DNA of 64,000 nt. It comes from Citricoccus muralis. Lineage in GTDB: Bacteria > Actinomycetota > Actinomycetes > Actinomycetales > Micrococcaceae. Shown here one piece after another: positions 45,975-55,531 of the stretch. Numbering within the stretch: the first letter of the stretch is position 1; each line of letters begins with the position of its first letter. Location: NCBI RefSeq assembly GCF_029637705.1, contig NZ_CP121252.1:2852001-2916000 (forward strand), given 5' to 3'. The translations under genes and the position numbers were made by a program. The notes under the pieces are model-generated. The model searched no databases and was not told where the DNA came from. It was given only the letters and a program-made list of their open reading frames with translations.

Positions 45975-48900
45975 TCAGCGGGTCGCGGCCGGAGCGGGCG
46001 CGACCTGATTGCTGCGAGCTCGCAGCGTTGCCTCGACGTCGACGGTCAGAACACCGCCGTCACCGTCGTGCAGCACCACACCGTAATCGCGTTCTGCAGC
46101 TTCGCGTGTGGTGAAGCCATCGAGCACGTCGGCCAGCACTTTCTCCGGGTCACGTTTCCGGGGATCGCCGAAACCACCGCCCGAAGGAACCGTGATCTGG
46201 ACAGAATCTCCGGCCAACAGCTGGCGTCCTGTCACCTTCGAAGGCCAGTACTCTTCACCGTCGCGACCAGGGTTCTTCACCAGCGATGCGTTCAGCCCAT
46301 CGTGACCGCCGAACGCTCCCCAGGGGACGTCGGAGTCGTGGCGCTCACCCTCACAGGTCACCACCGTGTCCGTGAGGAACGTGTTCTCACGGACGATGCC
46401 GATGCCACCACGGAACTCACCCGCCGCCGCCGGCTCCGAACGCAGCTCATAGCGGTCGGTGCGCATCGGGAAACGCCATTCCAGCTCCTCGATCGGGTTG
46501 TTGCGCGTGTTCGCGATGAGGTTGTCCACGGAGTCAGGACCATCGGAGGTCTTGCGGGCACCATAGGAACCCTCGTTGACTTCGAGATAGACCCAGTACT
46601 CACCGGCGCGGACATCCCATCCGGAGTAGGACATGAAGTGAATGTGTGCTGAGTTTCCGGCTGTCACCCGCTCGGGGATGACCGGGGTCAGCGCCCGCAG
46701 CGCCAGGTCCACCGCACGCTGCACCTGCGAGAACCGGGAGAAGGTCGCCGCCGGGTAGGTGGGATTGAAGATCGTGCCCTCCGGCGCGATCACCTTCAAC
46801 GGCTTGAGCATCCCCTCGTTCTGAGGGACGAACACCGGGAAGGCTACCTCGTCCAGGAACATCATGCGCGTGATGAAGGTGAAGGCCGATACCGTGGTTC
46901 CTTCGAACGCGCAGTTGTAGGCCGTCGGCACCTGTTCGGAGGATCCGGTCAGGTCGTAGGTGATTTCATCTCCTTCCACGATGACCTTCACCTTGATCGG
47001 CAGCTTCTTGCCGTAGTTGCGGCCGTCGTCGTCCAGATAACCGACCTCGGTCTCGTAGGTGCCATCCGGGATCTTGGCGATCTCCTGACGCAGCATCTTC
47101 TCCGAGTAGTCGATCCAGGCCTGCCCCGATTCCTGGACCGCGTTGACGCCGTAGCGTTCGATGAGCGAAATGTAGCGAGACTTCGCCAGCTCGCACGCGG
47201 CGATCATGGCCTGGAAATCCCCCTCGTTCGAGGTGGGCGTCCGAGAGTTGTTCAGGATGTGACGGATCAGCGAATCCTGCCGGACCCCCTTCTCATAGAT
47301 CTTGACCGCCCGGAAGATAGTTCCTTCGGACTGCACGTCCTGGATGTCCACCATCAGCCCGGAGAAGGCGCCGCCGTTGTCGATCAGCTGGCCCGAGGCG
47401 CCGGCGAATCCGACCAGGGTGCCATCATGGAAGATCGGCTCGATGATCGCCACGTCCGGAGAGTGGGTCGCCCCCAGATAGGGGTCGTTGTGCAGGATGA
47501 CGTCGCCCTCGTGGATGTCGTCGCCGAGCACGGAGATCACGCCCTTGACGATCTTCGGCATGGATCCCATGAACATCGGTGTGGAATCGGACTCGGCCAG
47601 CACGTTGCCCTCACGGTCGAAGAGGCCCGCTCCCAGGTCCTCGGACTCGCGGATGATCGAGGAGTACGCCATGCGGAACAGCACCGAGGCCATTTCCTTG
47701 GCCGCGGAGTTGAGCGCCCCGCCAATGACGCGCATCAGGATCGGCGTTGCCAGGGTCTCGTCCGACGCCTTGCTGGCCGGGCAGTCGATGACCAGGTTTC
47801 CAGCCTCATCCACGGTCACGGTGAAGCCGGGAGGCACGACCGTGGTGGAGTCGTACTGCTCGACGATGGCGGGACCGACGAACGTCGTGCCGACGCCCAG
47901 CTTCTCCCGGTCATAGAACGGGGTTTCCACGGTGACGGCGGTGCCGTCGCTGTCGAAGGTCACCGGACGCGTCTCCACCCGGGCGTCCTTCAGACCGCCA
48001 GCGGCGGTGGGCTTCGGTGTGGGGAGCTCGTCCATCACGGCGATGGCCTCGACGCGGATGTTGATCACTTCCACCACGCCGTGGTCGAAGCGGTGGCCGT
48101 ACTCCTCGAAGTGGGCCTCATGGAACGCGGCTTCCACCTGGGAGACCCAGTGTTCATCCACGGGGCCTTCGGGGACGTCGAAACGGATCTCGTAACCCTG
48201 GCCCTCGTAACGGGCGTCGGCGAGCCACTGGATACGGCGTCGATCCTGCGGAACGTTTTCGGCGTCGAGTTGCGCCGTCGCCTGGGCTTCAAGCCGATCG
48301 AAGTGTCCCTGGATCTCGGCCGGCTTGGCGTCGGCGATCTTGAACCGGGAGGTAGCGACGAACTCGTAAGACTCGTCGGTAGCCAGCAGGCCCGTGGCCG
48401 CAATGATGCCCGGGTGCGCCGGGATCAGCACGTGGGGCACTTCGAGCTCCGCGGCGATCTCGCAGGCGAACAGTGCGCCGGCGCCTCCGGCAGCGACCAG
48501 CGTGAAGTCGCGCGGGTCGTATCCTCGACGCACCGAGTTCTGCTCGATGGCCTGAGTCATACCGAACTTCTGGATCTGCAGCGCCCCGAGAGCCGCCTCT
48601 TCGACACTCATGTCCATCCTGTCGGCCAGTTCGCCGACAGCCTTCCGTGCCGAGTCGAGGTCCAGGTCCATGCCGGACCCGGCGAGCATACGTGCCGGCC
48701 GCATCCGGCCCAGCACGGCCTGGGCATCGGTCGAGGCCGGCTGTGTACCGCCCTTGCCGTAGCAGACCGGACCGGGGGTCGCCCCGGCGGACTGGGGTCC
48801 GACCCGGAACACACCGCCCTCATCGACGTAGGCGATGGATCCACCGCCAGCGCCGATGGTGTCGATATCGACCATCGGCACCATCGCCTGGTAGTCGCCG

Positions 48901-49847
48901 ATCTTCGTGTCGAGCAGATGGCGCATCCGCAGCTCGCCTTGATAGGCGACGCCGATATCCGCCGAGGTGCCGCCGATATCCAGGGTGATCACGTTCTCGA
49001 AGCCGGACTGCTGTCCCGCCCATATGCCGCCGACCAGTCCACCGACCGGACCCGACATCATCAGGGTCACCGGGCGGATCGCCGCCTCCTTGATCGGCAC
49101 CATTCCGCCGGAGGACTGCATCAGCAGGATCTCGCGCTGATAGCCCATCGTCTCCACTTCGGCCTGGAGGCGGTACAGATAGCGCGAGACGGTCGGGCCG
49201 ACGAAAGCGTTGAGTGCTGTCGTAGAGAACCGCTCATACTCGCGATAGAGGGGAACGATGTCGTGGGACAGTGAAAGATAGGCCTCGGGGAACTCTTCCT
49301 TCACGATGGCACCGATGCGGCGCTCATGGTCCGGGTTCAGGTACGAGTGCAGCAGGCAGACCGCGATCGCTTCAACCCCAGCAGCCTTAAGCTGACAGAC
49401 CTTCTCCCGCACCTCGTCCTCGTCCAGCGGAATCAACACATCGCCGTCCGGGGCCGTGATGCGCTCTTTAACGGTCAAACGGTGACGGCGCTTCACCAGG
49501 GGATGGGTCTGCCACGGCAAGTCCTGCTGCAGTGAGAAGTTGTGGGGCTTCTTGTGCCGGGCAATGTGCAGGATGTCCCGAAATCCCTCGGTGGTGATCA
49601 TGCCGACTTCGGCACCGCGATGCGTGAGCGCCGTGTTGGTGGCCACCGTGGTGCCGTGGACGATCTGATCGACCTCCGACAGGGAGATGCCGGCCTTCTG
49701 GCTGAGTCGCTTCAGCCCATCGATCACGGCTTCTGAAGGGTCGTGCGGGGTGGAGGGGACCTTCTCGACCACCGCTTCACGGCGCTCGTCGTCCGAATAA
49801 TAGAGGTCGGTGAAGGTTCCACCGACGTCGACACCAATGCGTTTCAT
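45975..49847 (-). CDS. Fused hydantoinase A/B protein, probable ATP-dependent N-methylhydantoin amidohydrolase
   Basis: A 1290-residue single chain. Residues 1-690 are HyuA-type, with the ASKHA phosphate motifs IGVDVGGTFTD (N-terminus) and LDIGGTSADIGV (about 289-300). Residues 700-1265 are HyuB-type (ILMRVIGGALNSAAKEMASVLFRMA, HNDPYLGATHSPDV). The fusion resembles eukaryotic-type 5-oxoprolinase in size. The neighbouring gene is a close match to N-carbamoylsarcosine amidohydrolase, which makes N-methylhydantoin, from creatinine, the best substrate guess. GGAAGGAAG fixes the ATG at 49847. Its promoter nearly duplicates that of the amidohydrolase gene. 5-oxoproline remains an alternative. Confidence 0.82.
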   Translation of the reverse strand: MKRIGVDVGGTFTDLYYSDDERREAVVEKVPSTPHDPSEAVIDGLKRLSQKAGISLSEVDQIVHGTTVATNTALTHRGAEVGMITTEGFRDILHIARHKKPHNFSLQQDLPWQTHPLVKRRHRLTVKERITAPDGDVLIPLDEDEVREKVCQLKAAGVEAIAVCLLHSYLNPDHERRIGAIVKEEFPEAYLSLSHDIVPLYREYERFSTTALNAFVGPTVSRYLYRLQAEVETMGYQREILLMQSSGGMVPIKEAAIRPVTLMMSGPVGGLVGGIWAGQQSGFENVITLDIGGTSADIGVAYQGELRMRHLLDTKIGDYQAMVPMVDIDTIGAGGGSIAYVDEGGVFRVGPQSAGATPGPVCYGKGGTQPASTDAQAVLGRMRPARMLAGSGMDLDLDSARKAVGELADRMDMSVEEAALGALQIQKFGMTQAIEQNSVRRGYDPRDFTLVAAGGAGALFACEIAAELEVPHVLIPAHPGIIAATGLLATDESYEFVATSRFKIADAKPAEIQGHFDRLEAQATAQLDAENVPQDRRRIQWLADARYEGQGYEIRFDVPEGPVDEHWVSQVEAAFHEAHFEEYGHRFDHGVVEVINIRVEAIAVMDELPTPKPTAAGGLKDARVETRPVTFDSDGTAVTVETPFYDREKLGVGTTFVGPAIVEQYDSTTVVPPGFTVTVDEAGNLVIDCPASKASDETLATPILMRVIGGALNSAAKEMASVLFRMAYSSIIRESEDLGAGLFDREGNVLAESDSTPMFMGSMPKIVKGVISVLGDDIHEGDVILHNDPYLGATHSPDVAIIEPIFHDGTLVGFAGASGQLIDNGGAFSGLMVDIQDVQSEGTIFRAVKIYEKGVRQDSLIRHILNNSRTPTSNEGDFQAMIAACELAKSRYISLIERYGVNAVQESGQAWIDYSEKMLRQEIAKIPDGTYETEVGYLDDDGRNYGKKLPIKVKVIVEGDEITYDLTGSSEQVPTAYNCAFEGTTVSAFTFITRMMFLDEVAFPVFVPQNEGMLKPLKVIAPEGTIFNPTYPAATFSRFSQVQRAVDLALRALTPVIPERVTAGNSAHIHFMSYSGWDVRAGEYWVYLEVNEGSYGARKTSDGPDSVDNLIANTRNNPIEELEWRFPMRTDRYELRSEPAAAGEFRGGIGIVRENTFLTDTVVTCEGERHDSDVPWGAFGGHDGLNASLVKNPGRDGEEYWPSKVTGRQLLAGDSVQITVPSGGGFGDPRKRDPEKVLADVLDGFTTREAAERDYGVVLHDGDGGVLTVDVEATLRARSNQVAPAPAATR

Positions 49848-49981
49848 GAGATGCTTCCTTCCGTAGCGTTGCACCCTGACCCGCCTGCTGAAGCGGCTGC
49901 AGTCTCGAGTACGAACGGGGGGCTGGTTGTCAGCGCGAGGCTGGCGAAAAGCTGGATCGGCCTTATTCGAGCACCCATCGC

Positions 49982-50058
49982 GTTGCTTTCCAGTCAATCT
50001 AGTTGCTGGCAAAGCAACACACAAGCGATTTTTCGTCGTTTTCGTGACTCGTTTCACG
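49982..50058 (-). promoter_or_regulatory. Hydantoinase promoter: operator filling the -35/-10 spacer, CRP-like site upstream
   Basis: On the minus strand -35 TTGTGT (50024-50019) and -10 TAGATT (50001-49996) are separated by exactly 17 bp, and those 17 bp are the inverted repeat GTTGCTTTGCCAGCAAC (50018-50002). A second half-site GTTGCT begins at 49982, 20 bp away. CGTGACTCGTTTCACG (50043-50058) matches GTGA-N6-TCAC and is centred about 60 bp upstream of the predicted start. The same layout recurs at 52561-52636. Confidence 0.75.
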
Positions 50059-50181
50059 ACCGGAACGAGCTTGTAGCAAGCAGGAAACATAAGGCCGGAA
50101 ACGGGCTCCGGCACGCCGAGGGCACCCCTTCCCACGGGCGGATCAGCGCGCCAGAAGAGGTGCCGTCGTCGGCGTCAGAGA

Positions 50182-51588
50182 CTAGACGCTCCGGGTCTTT
50201 CCACCTGCCGTAATCACCCCCTCATCTGTGCCGATTCCCAGCGCCCTGCCTCGGGTCTCCGGAAGAAGCAGCGCGGCACAGAAGGAGCCAATGGCGATCA
50301 CCGACAGATAGATGGCGGGCGCATAGGGAAGACCCGTCGCGTCGATCAACCAGGTGGCCACGAAGGGCGCCGTACCGCCGAAGATCGCGTAGCTGAGGTT
50401 GTAGGTGACGGCGGAGGCCGTATACCGCACCTTGGTCGGGAACACCTCGGTCAGCAGCACCGCGGTGACGACGTTCGCCATCACCGCACCGAGCATGATC
50501 ATCAACTGGCCCACCAACGCCCCCGCAAAGGTCTCGTTAGCGGCAATCAGATAACCGGGCACTGCCGTGAGGATCAGCAGGATCGCCGAGATGAGCATCG
50601 TGTTGCGCCGACCGATCCGGTCACAGATCACTCCCATAATCGGCGCCATCACGGCAGCACACACCAGGGCGATGACGTTGGAGAACAGCACCGAGGCGGC
50701 ATCAAGGCCCACCACCTCGCGCAGGAAGGTCGTCATGTACGTGGAGAAGATGTAGAACGACAGTGCCGTCAGCGAGATGTAGCCGCCCAGAATGAACATC
50801 GGCCGCCCCTGCTCGCTCAGCGTGCGCCGCAGCGGCGCGTGTTCAGCAGCTTCGGTTCCGGCTTCTGAGACCTCCTGGAACATGGGAGACTCGGCCAGAC
50901 GGCGACGGATCCAGAACGCGATCAGCCCCAGAGGCGCCGCCAGCAGGAAAGGAATGCGCCATCCCCAGTCGTTCATCGCCTGCTCACTGAGCCCGGCAGC
51001 GAGCAGGTAGCTCAGCAGCGCCGCCATGGCGAAGGCGAAGAAGGTCGCGGTCGGCATGGCGGAGCCCCAGCGAGCACGCTGATGTGCAGGCGCATGTTCG
51101 ATCACATAGGTCACGGCCCCGGCATACTCACCGCCGGCCGAGAAGCCTTGGGCGCAGCGCGCAACAGTCAGCAACAGCGCCGCCCAAATCCCGATGGCCT
51201 CGTACCCGGGCAACAGGCCGATGGCTGCTGTGGAAGCAGACATGATGATCACGGTAATGATGAGCACCCGCTTGCGCCCGATCTTGTCGCCGAGCATGCC
51301 GAAGAAGGCACCGCCCAGCGGCCGCAGCGCAAAGGCGACCGCAAACACGGCGAACGTCTGCAGCAAACCGACCACCGCAGACTCGGACTGGAAGAAGGTC
51401 GTGGCGATAATAGGGGCCATAAACCCGTAGATCGCGAAATCGAACCACTCGACGACGGTTCCAGCGAATCCAGCGAAGGTCACCCGCTTCAGAGTGGCGG
51501 GCGAGGTAGCGGGGGCGGCTCCGCCGGACGGATCGCCTTGATCCTGCCCGGTGTGCTGCCTTTGATGAAGGTCGTGCGGTTGTTCCAT
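50182..51588 (-). CDS. MHS-family major facilitator transporter
   Basis: A 468-residue, 12-helix MHS transporter (FAGTVVEWFDFAIYGFMAPIIATTFF, FGMLGDKIGRKRVLII, RCAQGFSAGGEYAGA). The ATG at 51588 is used; a TTG 14 codons upstream is possible, and neither has a strong ribosome site. It lies between the amidohydrolase and hydantoinase genes, downstream of a strong terminator. It is probably expressed by read-through or from a promoter I could not see. Creatinine, methylhydantoin or related compounds are plausible cargo. Confidence 0.83.
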   Translation of the reverse strand: MEQPHDLHQRQHTGQDQGDPSGGAAPATSPATLKRVTFAGFAGTVVEWFDFAIYGFMAPIIATTFFQSESAVVGLLQTFAVFAVAFALRPLGGAFFGMLGDKIGRKRVLIITVIIMSASTAAIGLLPGYEAIGIWAALLLTVARCAQGFSAGGEYAGAVTYVIEHAPAHQRARWGSAMPTATFFAFAMAALLSYLLAAGLSEQAMNDWGWRIPFLLAAPLGLIAFWIRRRLAESPMFQEVSEAGTEAAEHAPLRRTLSEQGRPMFILGGYISLTALSFYIFSTYMTTFLREVVGLDAASVLFSNVIALVCAAVMAPIMGVICDRIGRRNTMLISAILLILTAVPGYLIAANETFAGALVGQLMIMLGAVMANVVTAVLLTEVFPTKVRYTASAVTYNLSYAIFGGTAPFVATWLIDATGLPYAPAIYLSVIAIGSFCAALLLPETRGRALGIGTDEGVITAGGKTRSV

Positions 51589-51644
51589 GGCATTGCTATC
51601 CGATCTGAAGGGTGACCGCGCGGGGTTCAAAACCTGGGATCGAC

Positions 51645-51698
51645 GAAAAATGGCGGGTCACCGGCGCCGATCTCGCAGATCGGCACCGGCAACCCGCC
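51645..51698 (-). terminator. Intrinsic terminator after the N-carbamoylsarcosine amidohydrolase gene
   Basis: A long interrupted stem: GGCGGGT (51652-51658) with ACCCGCC (51692-51698), CCGG (51661-51664) with CCGG (51686-51689), and GCCGATCT (51666-51673) with AGATCGGC (51677-51684). On the minus strand a TTTTT run follows immediately (51650-51646). It separates the amidohydrolase gene from the transporter downstream. Confidence 0.85.
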
Positions 51699-51733
51699 AG
51701 TGGGTGTGAAAGTTTCACCAGATGGCCTGATGC

Positions 51734-52519
51734 TCAGGCGTCGACCGGAACCGTGTTCTTCGCGTCGAAGTCGACCTCGATCTGACGATCAGGACTGGGC
51801 TTCGGAACGGTCTCACCGAAAGGCGGCATGGTGTTCAGGTAGTTCAACACGTCTGCCAGCGGCTCAACGTCACCGAATTTGGAGTCGATGTCAAACAAGT
51901 TCCACTGCACCACGCCGGGCACACGGTCGCCGATGGCCTCCTTGACCAGAATCGGACGGTACCCGTAGGCCAGGGCATCCTCGGCAGTGTGGCGCACACA
52001 GCCAGCGGCGGTGCAGCCGGTGATGATCAACGTGTCGATGTGGTTTGCCGCAAGGAACAGCTGCAGATCCGTCCCAGGGAAGGCCGAGGCGCGGCGCTTC
52101 TCGAGAACGATGTCATTGCCTTCCGGCGCAATTCGATCGTCGATCTGTGCCCAGTAAGAATCGGCGGGCAGTGATTCAACGGGAATCTTGGAGTGCCACA
52201 GGCCCATGTCGTTCGGGACGGAAGAGTCGGTGATCTCGTACACATTGGTGGTGTAGAAGATCGGCACCCCTTTGGCGCGGGCTGCGGTGTTGACCTGCTG
52301 GATCGCATCGATCAACCCGTCGACACCACGGCAGGTGAACGGGTGACCCTCACGCGTCCAGGCGTTGGCCATGTCGATGTGCACGATCGCAGGACGGTTG
52401 CCGTAGCCGACACGGCGCTTGAAACCACGCTTGTAATACTCCTCGGCGCCAACCTTGAACACCTTCTCTAGCAGTACCTCGAGCTGGGCTTCGAGTTCTT
52501 CCCGGGTTTCTTCAACCAT
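51734..52519 (-). CDS. N-carbamoylsarcosine amidohydrolase (isochorismatase superfamily)
   Basis: A 261-residue cysteine hydrolase strongly similar in sequence to Arthrobacter N-carbamoylsarcosine amidase. Shared stretches include GFKRRVGYGNRPA, HIDMANAWT, LPADSYWAQIDDRIAP and GDRVPGVVQWNL. The catalytic triad is in place: D49, K141 in LEKRRASAFPGT and C174 in TAAGCVRH. It splits N-carbamoylsarcosine into sarcosine, CO2 and ammonia, the step after N-methylhydantoin hydrolysis in one route of creatinine use. AAGGAGGAA precedes the ATG at 52519. It has its own promoter and terminator. Confidence 0.9.
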   Translation of the reverse strand: MVEETREELEAQLEVLLEKVFKVGAEEYYKRGFKRRVGYGNRPAIVHIDMANAWTREGHPFTCRGVDGLIDAIQQVNTAARAKGVPIFYTTNVYEITDSSVPNDMGLWHSKIPVESLPADSYWAQIDDRIAPEGNDIVLEKRRASAFPGTDLQLFLAANHIDTLIITGCTAAGCVRHTAEDALAYGYRPILVKEAIGDRVPGVVQWNLFDIDSKFGDVEPLADVLNYLNTMPPFGETVPKPSPDRQIEVDFDAKNTVPVDA

Positions 52520-52560
52520 GGTTCTTTCCTCCTTGAGCCGCGGAAACGATCCGCCTGTCT

Positions 52561-52636
52561 GTTGCTGTCCTATCAATGTAGTTTCTTTACCAGCAACACA
52601 CAAGCCCCTTCTGCGAAATTCGTGATTCGTATCACG
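52561..52636 (-). promoter_or_regulatory. Amidohydrolase promoter with the same operator/CRP layout as the hydantoinase promoter
   Basis: On the minus strand -35 TTGTGT (52603-52598) and -10 TACATT (52580-52575) flank a 17-bp spacer that is the imperfect repeat GTTGCTGGTAAAGAAAC (52597-52581). A GTTGCT half-site starts at 52561. CGTGATTCGTATCACG (52621-52636) is a near-perfect CRP/GlxR-type palindrome about 60 bp upstream of the predicted start. Confidence 0.75.
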
Positions 52637-52709
52637 ACGGAAACAAACCAGTAGCATGGTGGAAGCATTCGCCCCCGACGATTGCACACAGATTGACTGG
52701 AGGACGCTC

Positions 52710-53501
52710 ATGACCGAACGCTCCGCCCCCGCACCACAAGGTGCTGCGGCGTCACTGCTGAATGGCCTGAATGTCCTCGAAGCATTCACGCCGGCCCATC
52801 CCGTTCTCGGCGTCACAGAGATCTCCGACCGTGTCGGTCTCCACAAGTCCACGGTGTCGCGCATGCTCCAGGGGTTCGCCGAAGCCGGATACGTCCAGCG
52901 GGACGAGACGACGGGACGCTACCGCCTCGGGCTGGGACTGCTGGGGCTTGCTGCGCCCTTGCTCGCCGACCTCGATGTCCGCCGCGCCGCGCTGCCGCAT
53001 CTGGAACACCTCACCGAGGTGACCGGTGAAACTTCAGGCCTGTCCCTGTGGAACGGGACCGAGGCCGTGGTGGTCGAGCAGGTCGACAGTCCGCATCAGG
53101 TCAAGCACTCCGCCCACATCGGTACCCGGTACAACCGCTGGGCCTCCTCATCGGTGCGCCTCTTTCTCTCCAGCATGGATCTCGATCACGTCCACAGCCT
53201 GGTCGAGTCTGGGCACATCATCGTCTCCGAGCAAGACCGTCAAGATGGCGGTTTCGACTCCCCCGAAGAGCACCTACGCCAGGTCCAGAACGACGAACTG
53301 GCCATCAATGACGGACAGACCACTTATGAAGAGTTCGGCGTCTCCACAGCAATCCGCGACTACAGGGGTCGGATCGCGGGATGCATCACCGTCTCCGCAC
53401 CGCGCTCACGCGTTCAACACCTGAAACTCAAGGATCTTCTGATCAGTTCAGTCCGTGACACAGCCAAAGCGGTGTCAGCGCGATTGGGCGACGAAGCGTA
53501 A
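52710..53501 (+). CDS. IclR-family regulator of the hydantoin/carbamoylsarcosine module
   Basis: A 263-residue IclR protein: winged helix at about residues 17-75 (VTEISDRVGLHKSTVSRMLQGFAEAGYV) and an effector-binding domain with ETSGLSLWNGTEAVVVEQVDS. GGAGG before the ATG at 52710 decides the start over an in-frame ATG 18 codons upstream. It is divergent from the amidohydrolase gene. The 17-bp repeats filling two promoter spacers are its likely operators, which would mean repression by blocking RNA polymerase. Confidence 0.87.
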   Translation: MTERSAPAPQGAAASLLNGLNVLEAFTPAHPVLGVTEISDRVGLHKSTVSRMLQGFAEAGYVQRDETTGRYRLGLGLLGLAAPLLADLDVRRAALPHLEHLTEVTGETSGLSLWNGTEAVVVEQVDSPHQVKHSAHIGTRYNRWASSSVRLFLSSMDLDHVHSLVESGHIIVSEQDRQDGGFDSPEEHLRQVQNDELAINDGQTTYEEFGVSTAIRDYRGRIAGCITVSAPRSRVQHLKLKDLLISSVRDTAKAVSARLGDEA

Positions 53502-53742
53502 GCGCCGCCTCGAGTTTCCCCCGCGCGCCGCGACAGACGCGTTAACACCCATCGTTCCCACGGTCCGGCTCCTCCACAGAGTGCTTCACAGACGTCGATT
53601 CTGACCGATTCACGCACTCCTGTGGATACACCCCCGAAGTTGTTTGCGAGCCCTGCCATGGTGGATATATCGCCATCACCCGTGCAGGACATCCTGACTG
53701 TTCGGGGCATGGCCTGACGGAGCGGTAAGGACGGTGGGGACC

Positions 53743-55527
53743 ATGGCACTGGCAGCGATCGACCACACCCCCACCTCCGCGCCCGCCTTCGATCAGCTCT
53801 CCCTCGGAGACGTATTCGACCTGGTCCAGGACGGTCTGCGCCACCTCTCCCAGCGGATGTCGACGCCCGACGCCCGCCGCGAATTTGCCGAGTTCATCGC
53901 CCCAGAATCCTCGCCCGACGACGCGCCGAGCGACCGAGTACCGACCAACCAGGACCCAGCCGACCGGGTTCGTGGGGACGTACGCAACACCCTGCCGTCC
54001 CTGCTCCAGTCTGCGCAAAGCACCGCGCAGCTCATCGCCGGTGTGCAGGCCCGCCTCGATGGCTTCACTCACGACATGTTTGCCCGCCCGCAGGACCGCG
54101 CCGATCTGCTCGGACTCCCCAAGAAGGGCAAGCTTGCCTACCGCGACGCCAGCGAACTCATCCAGGGCGCCACGAACATCTCACGCCACGAGGCGAAGCG
54201 CCGCACCCAACAGGCACAGGATTTCCGTCCCCACGCCAGCAAGCCCGGCAGCAAGGACACGCCTCCGCCCGGTTCCGGCCGCCTCGCAGGGCTGTTACCC
54301 CACGTCGCCTCCGCATTCGCCCGCTCCTTGATTGCCCCGGCGCGCCTGTCCATCATCACGGCCGCAATCGACAAACTCGAGAAAGCCCTCGCGACGGCGG
54401 GGCTGCCGGTAGCCACCCTTCATGATCAGCTGCGCGACGTCGACGAACGCATGGCTCACCGTGCCAGCGTCGAGTCGCACGATGAATTCCGCTCCTTTGT
54501 GAACCATTGGCGTGACAGCGTGCTGCGCCTGATCGCCGACGACGCCGTCACCTCCGCCGAGCATCAGGCCCGCGAAAATCGCAGCCTCGTCTACATGGGG
54601 CAGTCCGGCGAACTCTTCGACTGGCTGGTCCGCACCACGCGCGAGGGCCACGAAACCCTGATGACCATCAAGTCCGCCAGCTCCAACCCCCGACGGCGCC
54701 CCTCCTGCGCGACCGACGAGGCCGAAACAACTGCGTCCGCGGAGGAAGAACTCGACGACCGCACCCCCGTGCAGCGATCCCACGACGGGTTCTTCGGCGT
54801 CGTCGAAGCCGGAATGCGCGTCACCGAGAACAGCCTCCCCGATCAGGGCGGCAGTCGGCCCCAGCTCATCGTTGCGGCCGGCATCACCACACTGTTGAAG
54901 ATGGCACACCAGGATGGACTCTTGGCGGACACCTTCGACCCGCAGCTGCTCACCGCCGGATCCACCGAGGACCTGATGGTCTCCGCTGGCTATTCCGTGT
55001 CCGCCGGTGCCGGAATCGTGCGTCGTATGCTCTGCACCGCCGACATCACCCCGGTGGTGCTCGGCACCGACAGTGAGATTCTCGACGTCGGCAAGAAACA
55101 CCGGCTCTTCACCCCGGCCCAGCGCAAGGCACTGATCGCCCGAGACGGCGGATGCGCCGCACCGGGATGCACGTTCCCCGCTGCCTGGTGCGAGTCCCAT
55201 CACATTCAACCGTGGTCTCAGGGCGGCAAAACCTCCGTGGATAACGGGGTCCTGCTGTGCAGCCACCATCATCACGCTGTGCATGAGGGCGCCTGGTCCA
55301 TCCGCGTGTACCGGGGTTCGCCCTGGTTCACCCCGACGGCGAAGCTGAATCTGTTCACCACCGATCGTTCCCCGCGGCGCAACAACTATTGGCGCCCGGA
55401 CCGAGAATCCCCACCGCCGCCAGACGACGTAGACCCAGCAGACGCGGCCCCAGCCGACATAGACCTGTCCAACGCAGATCCTTCCGACACTGGCTCATCC
55501 GAGACGCACCCGATGCCACTAAGCTGA
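53743..55527 (+). CDS. DUF222/HNH endonuclease family protein
   Basis: A 594-residue protein with a long helical DUF222 region and a C-terminal HNH domain. The domain runs TPAQRKALIARDGGCAAPGC, then WCESHHIQPWSQGG, then NGVLLCSHHHHAVHEG, giving two zinc-cysteine pairs and the catalytic histidines. Families of such genes are abundant in actinobacteria, and their role is not settled; some lie in selfish elements. The N-terminal part is acidic and low in complexity, and the C-terminal tail is Asp/Ala/Pro-rich. The start is the ATG at 53743; GTG at 53734 is an alternative with too short a ribosome-site spacing. Confidence 0.83.
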   Translation: MALAAIDHTPTSAPAFDQLSLGDVFDLVQDGLRHLSQRMSTPDARREFAEFIAPESSPDDAPSDRVPTNQDPADRVRGDVRNTLPSLLQSAQSTAQLIAGVQARLDGFTHDMFARPQDRADLLGLPKKGKLAYRDASELIQGATNISRHEAKRRTQQAQDFRPHASKPGSKDTPPPGSGRLAGLLPHVASAFARSLIAPARLSIITAAIDKLEKALATAGLPVATLHDQLRDVDERMAHRASVESHDEFRSFVNHWRDSVLRLIADDAVTSAEHQARENRSLVYMGQSGELFDWLVRTTREGHETLMTIKSASSNPRRRPSCATDEAETTASAEEELDDRTPVQRSHDGFFGVVEAGMRVTENSLPDQGGSRPQLIVAAGITTLLKMAHQDGLLADTFDPQLLTAGSTEDLMVSAGYSVSAGAGIVRRMLCTADITPVVLGTDSEILDVGKKHRLFTPAQRKALIARDGGCAAPGCTFPAAWCESHHIQPWSQGGKTSVDNGVLLCSHHHHAVHEGAWSIRVYRGSPWFTPTAKLNLFTTDRSPRRNNYWRPDRESPPPPDDVDPADAAPADIDLSNADPSDTGSSETHPMPLS

Positions 55528-55531
55528 CAGC

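Noticed and set aside
47259-49274. Long plus-strand frame (671 codons) inside the hydantoinase gene
   Set aside because: It is the antisense shadow of a strongly recognisable protein; its composition (very high His, Gly, Val, Arg) is typical of reverse-strand artefacts in GC-rich DNA.
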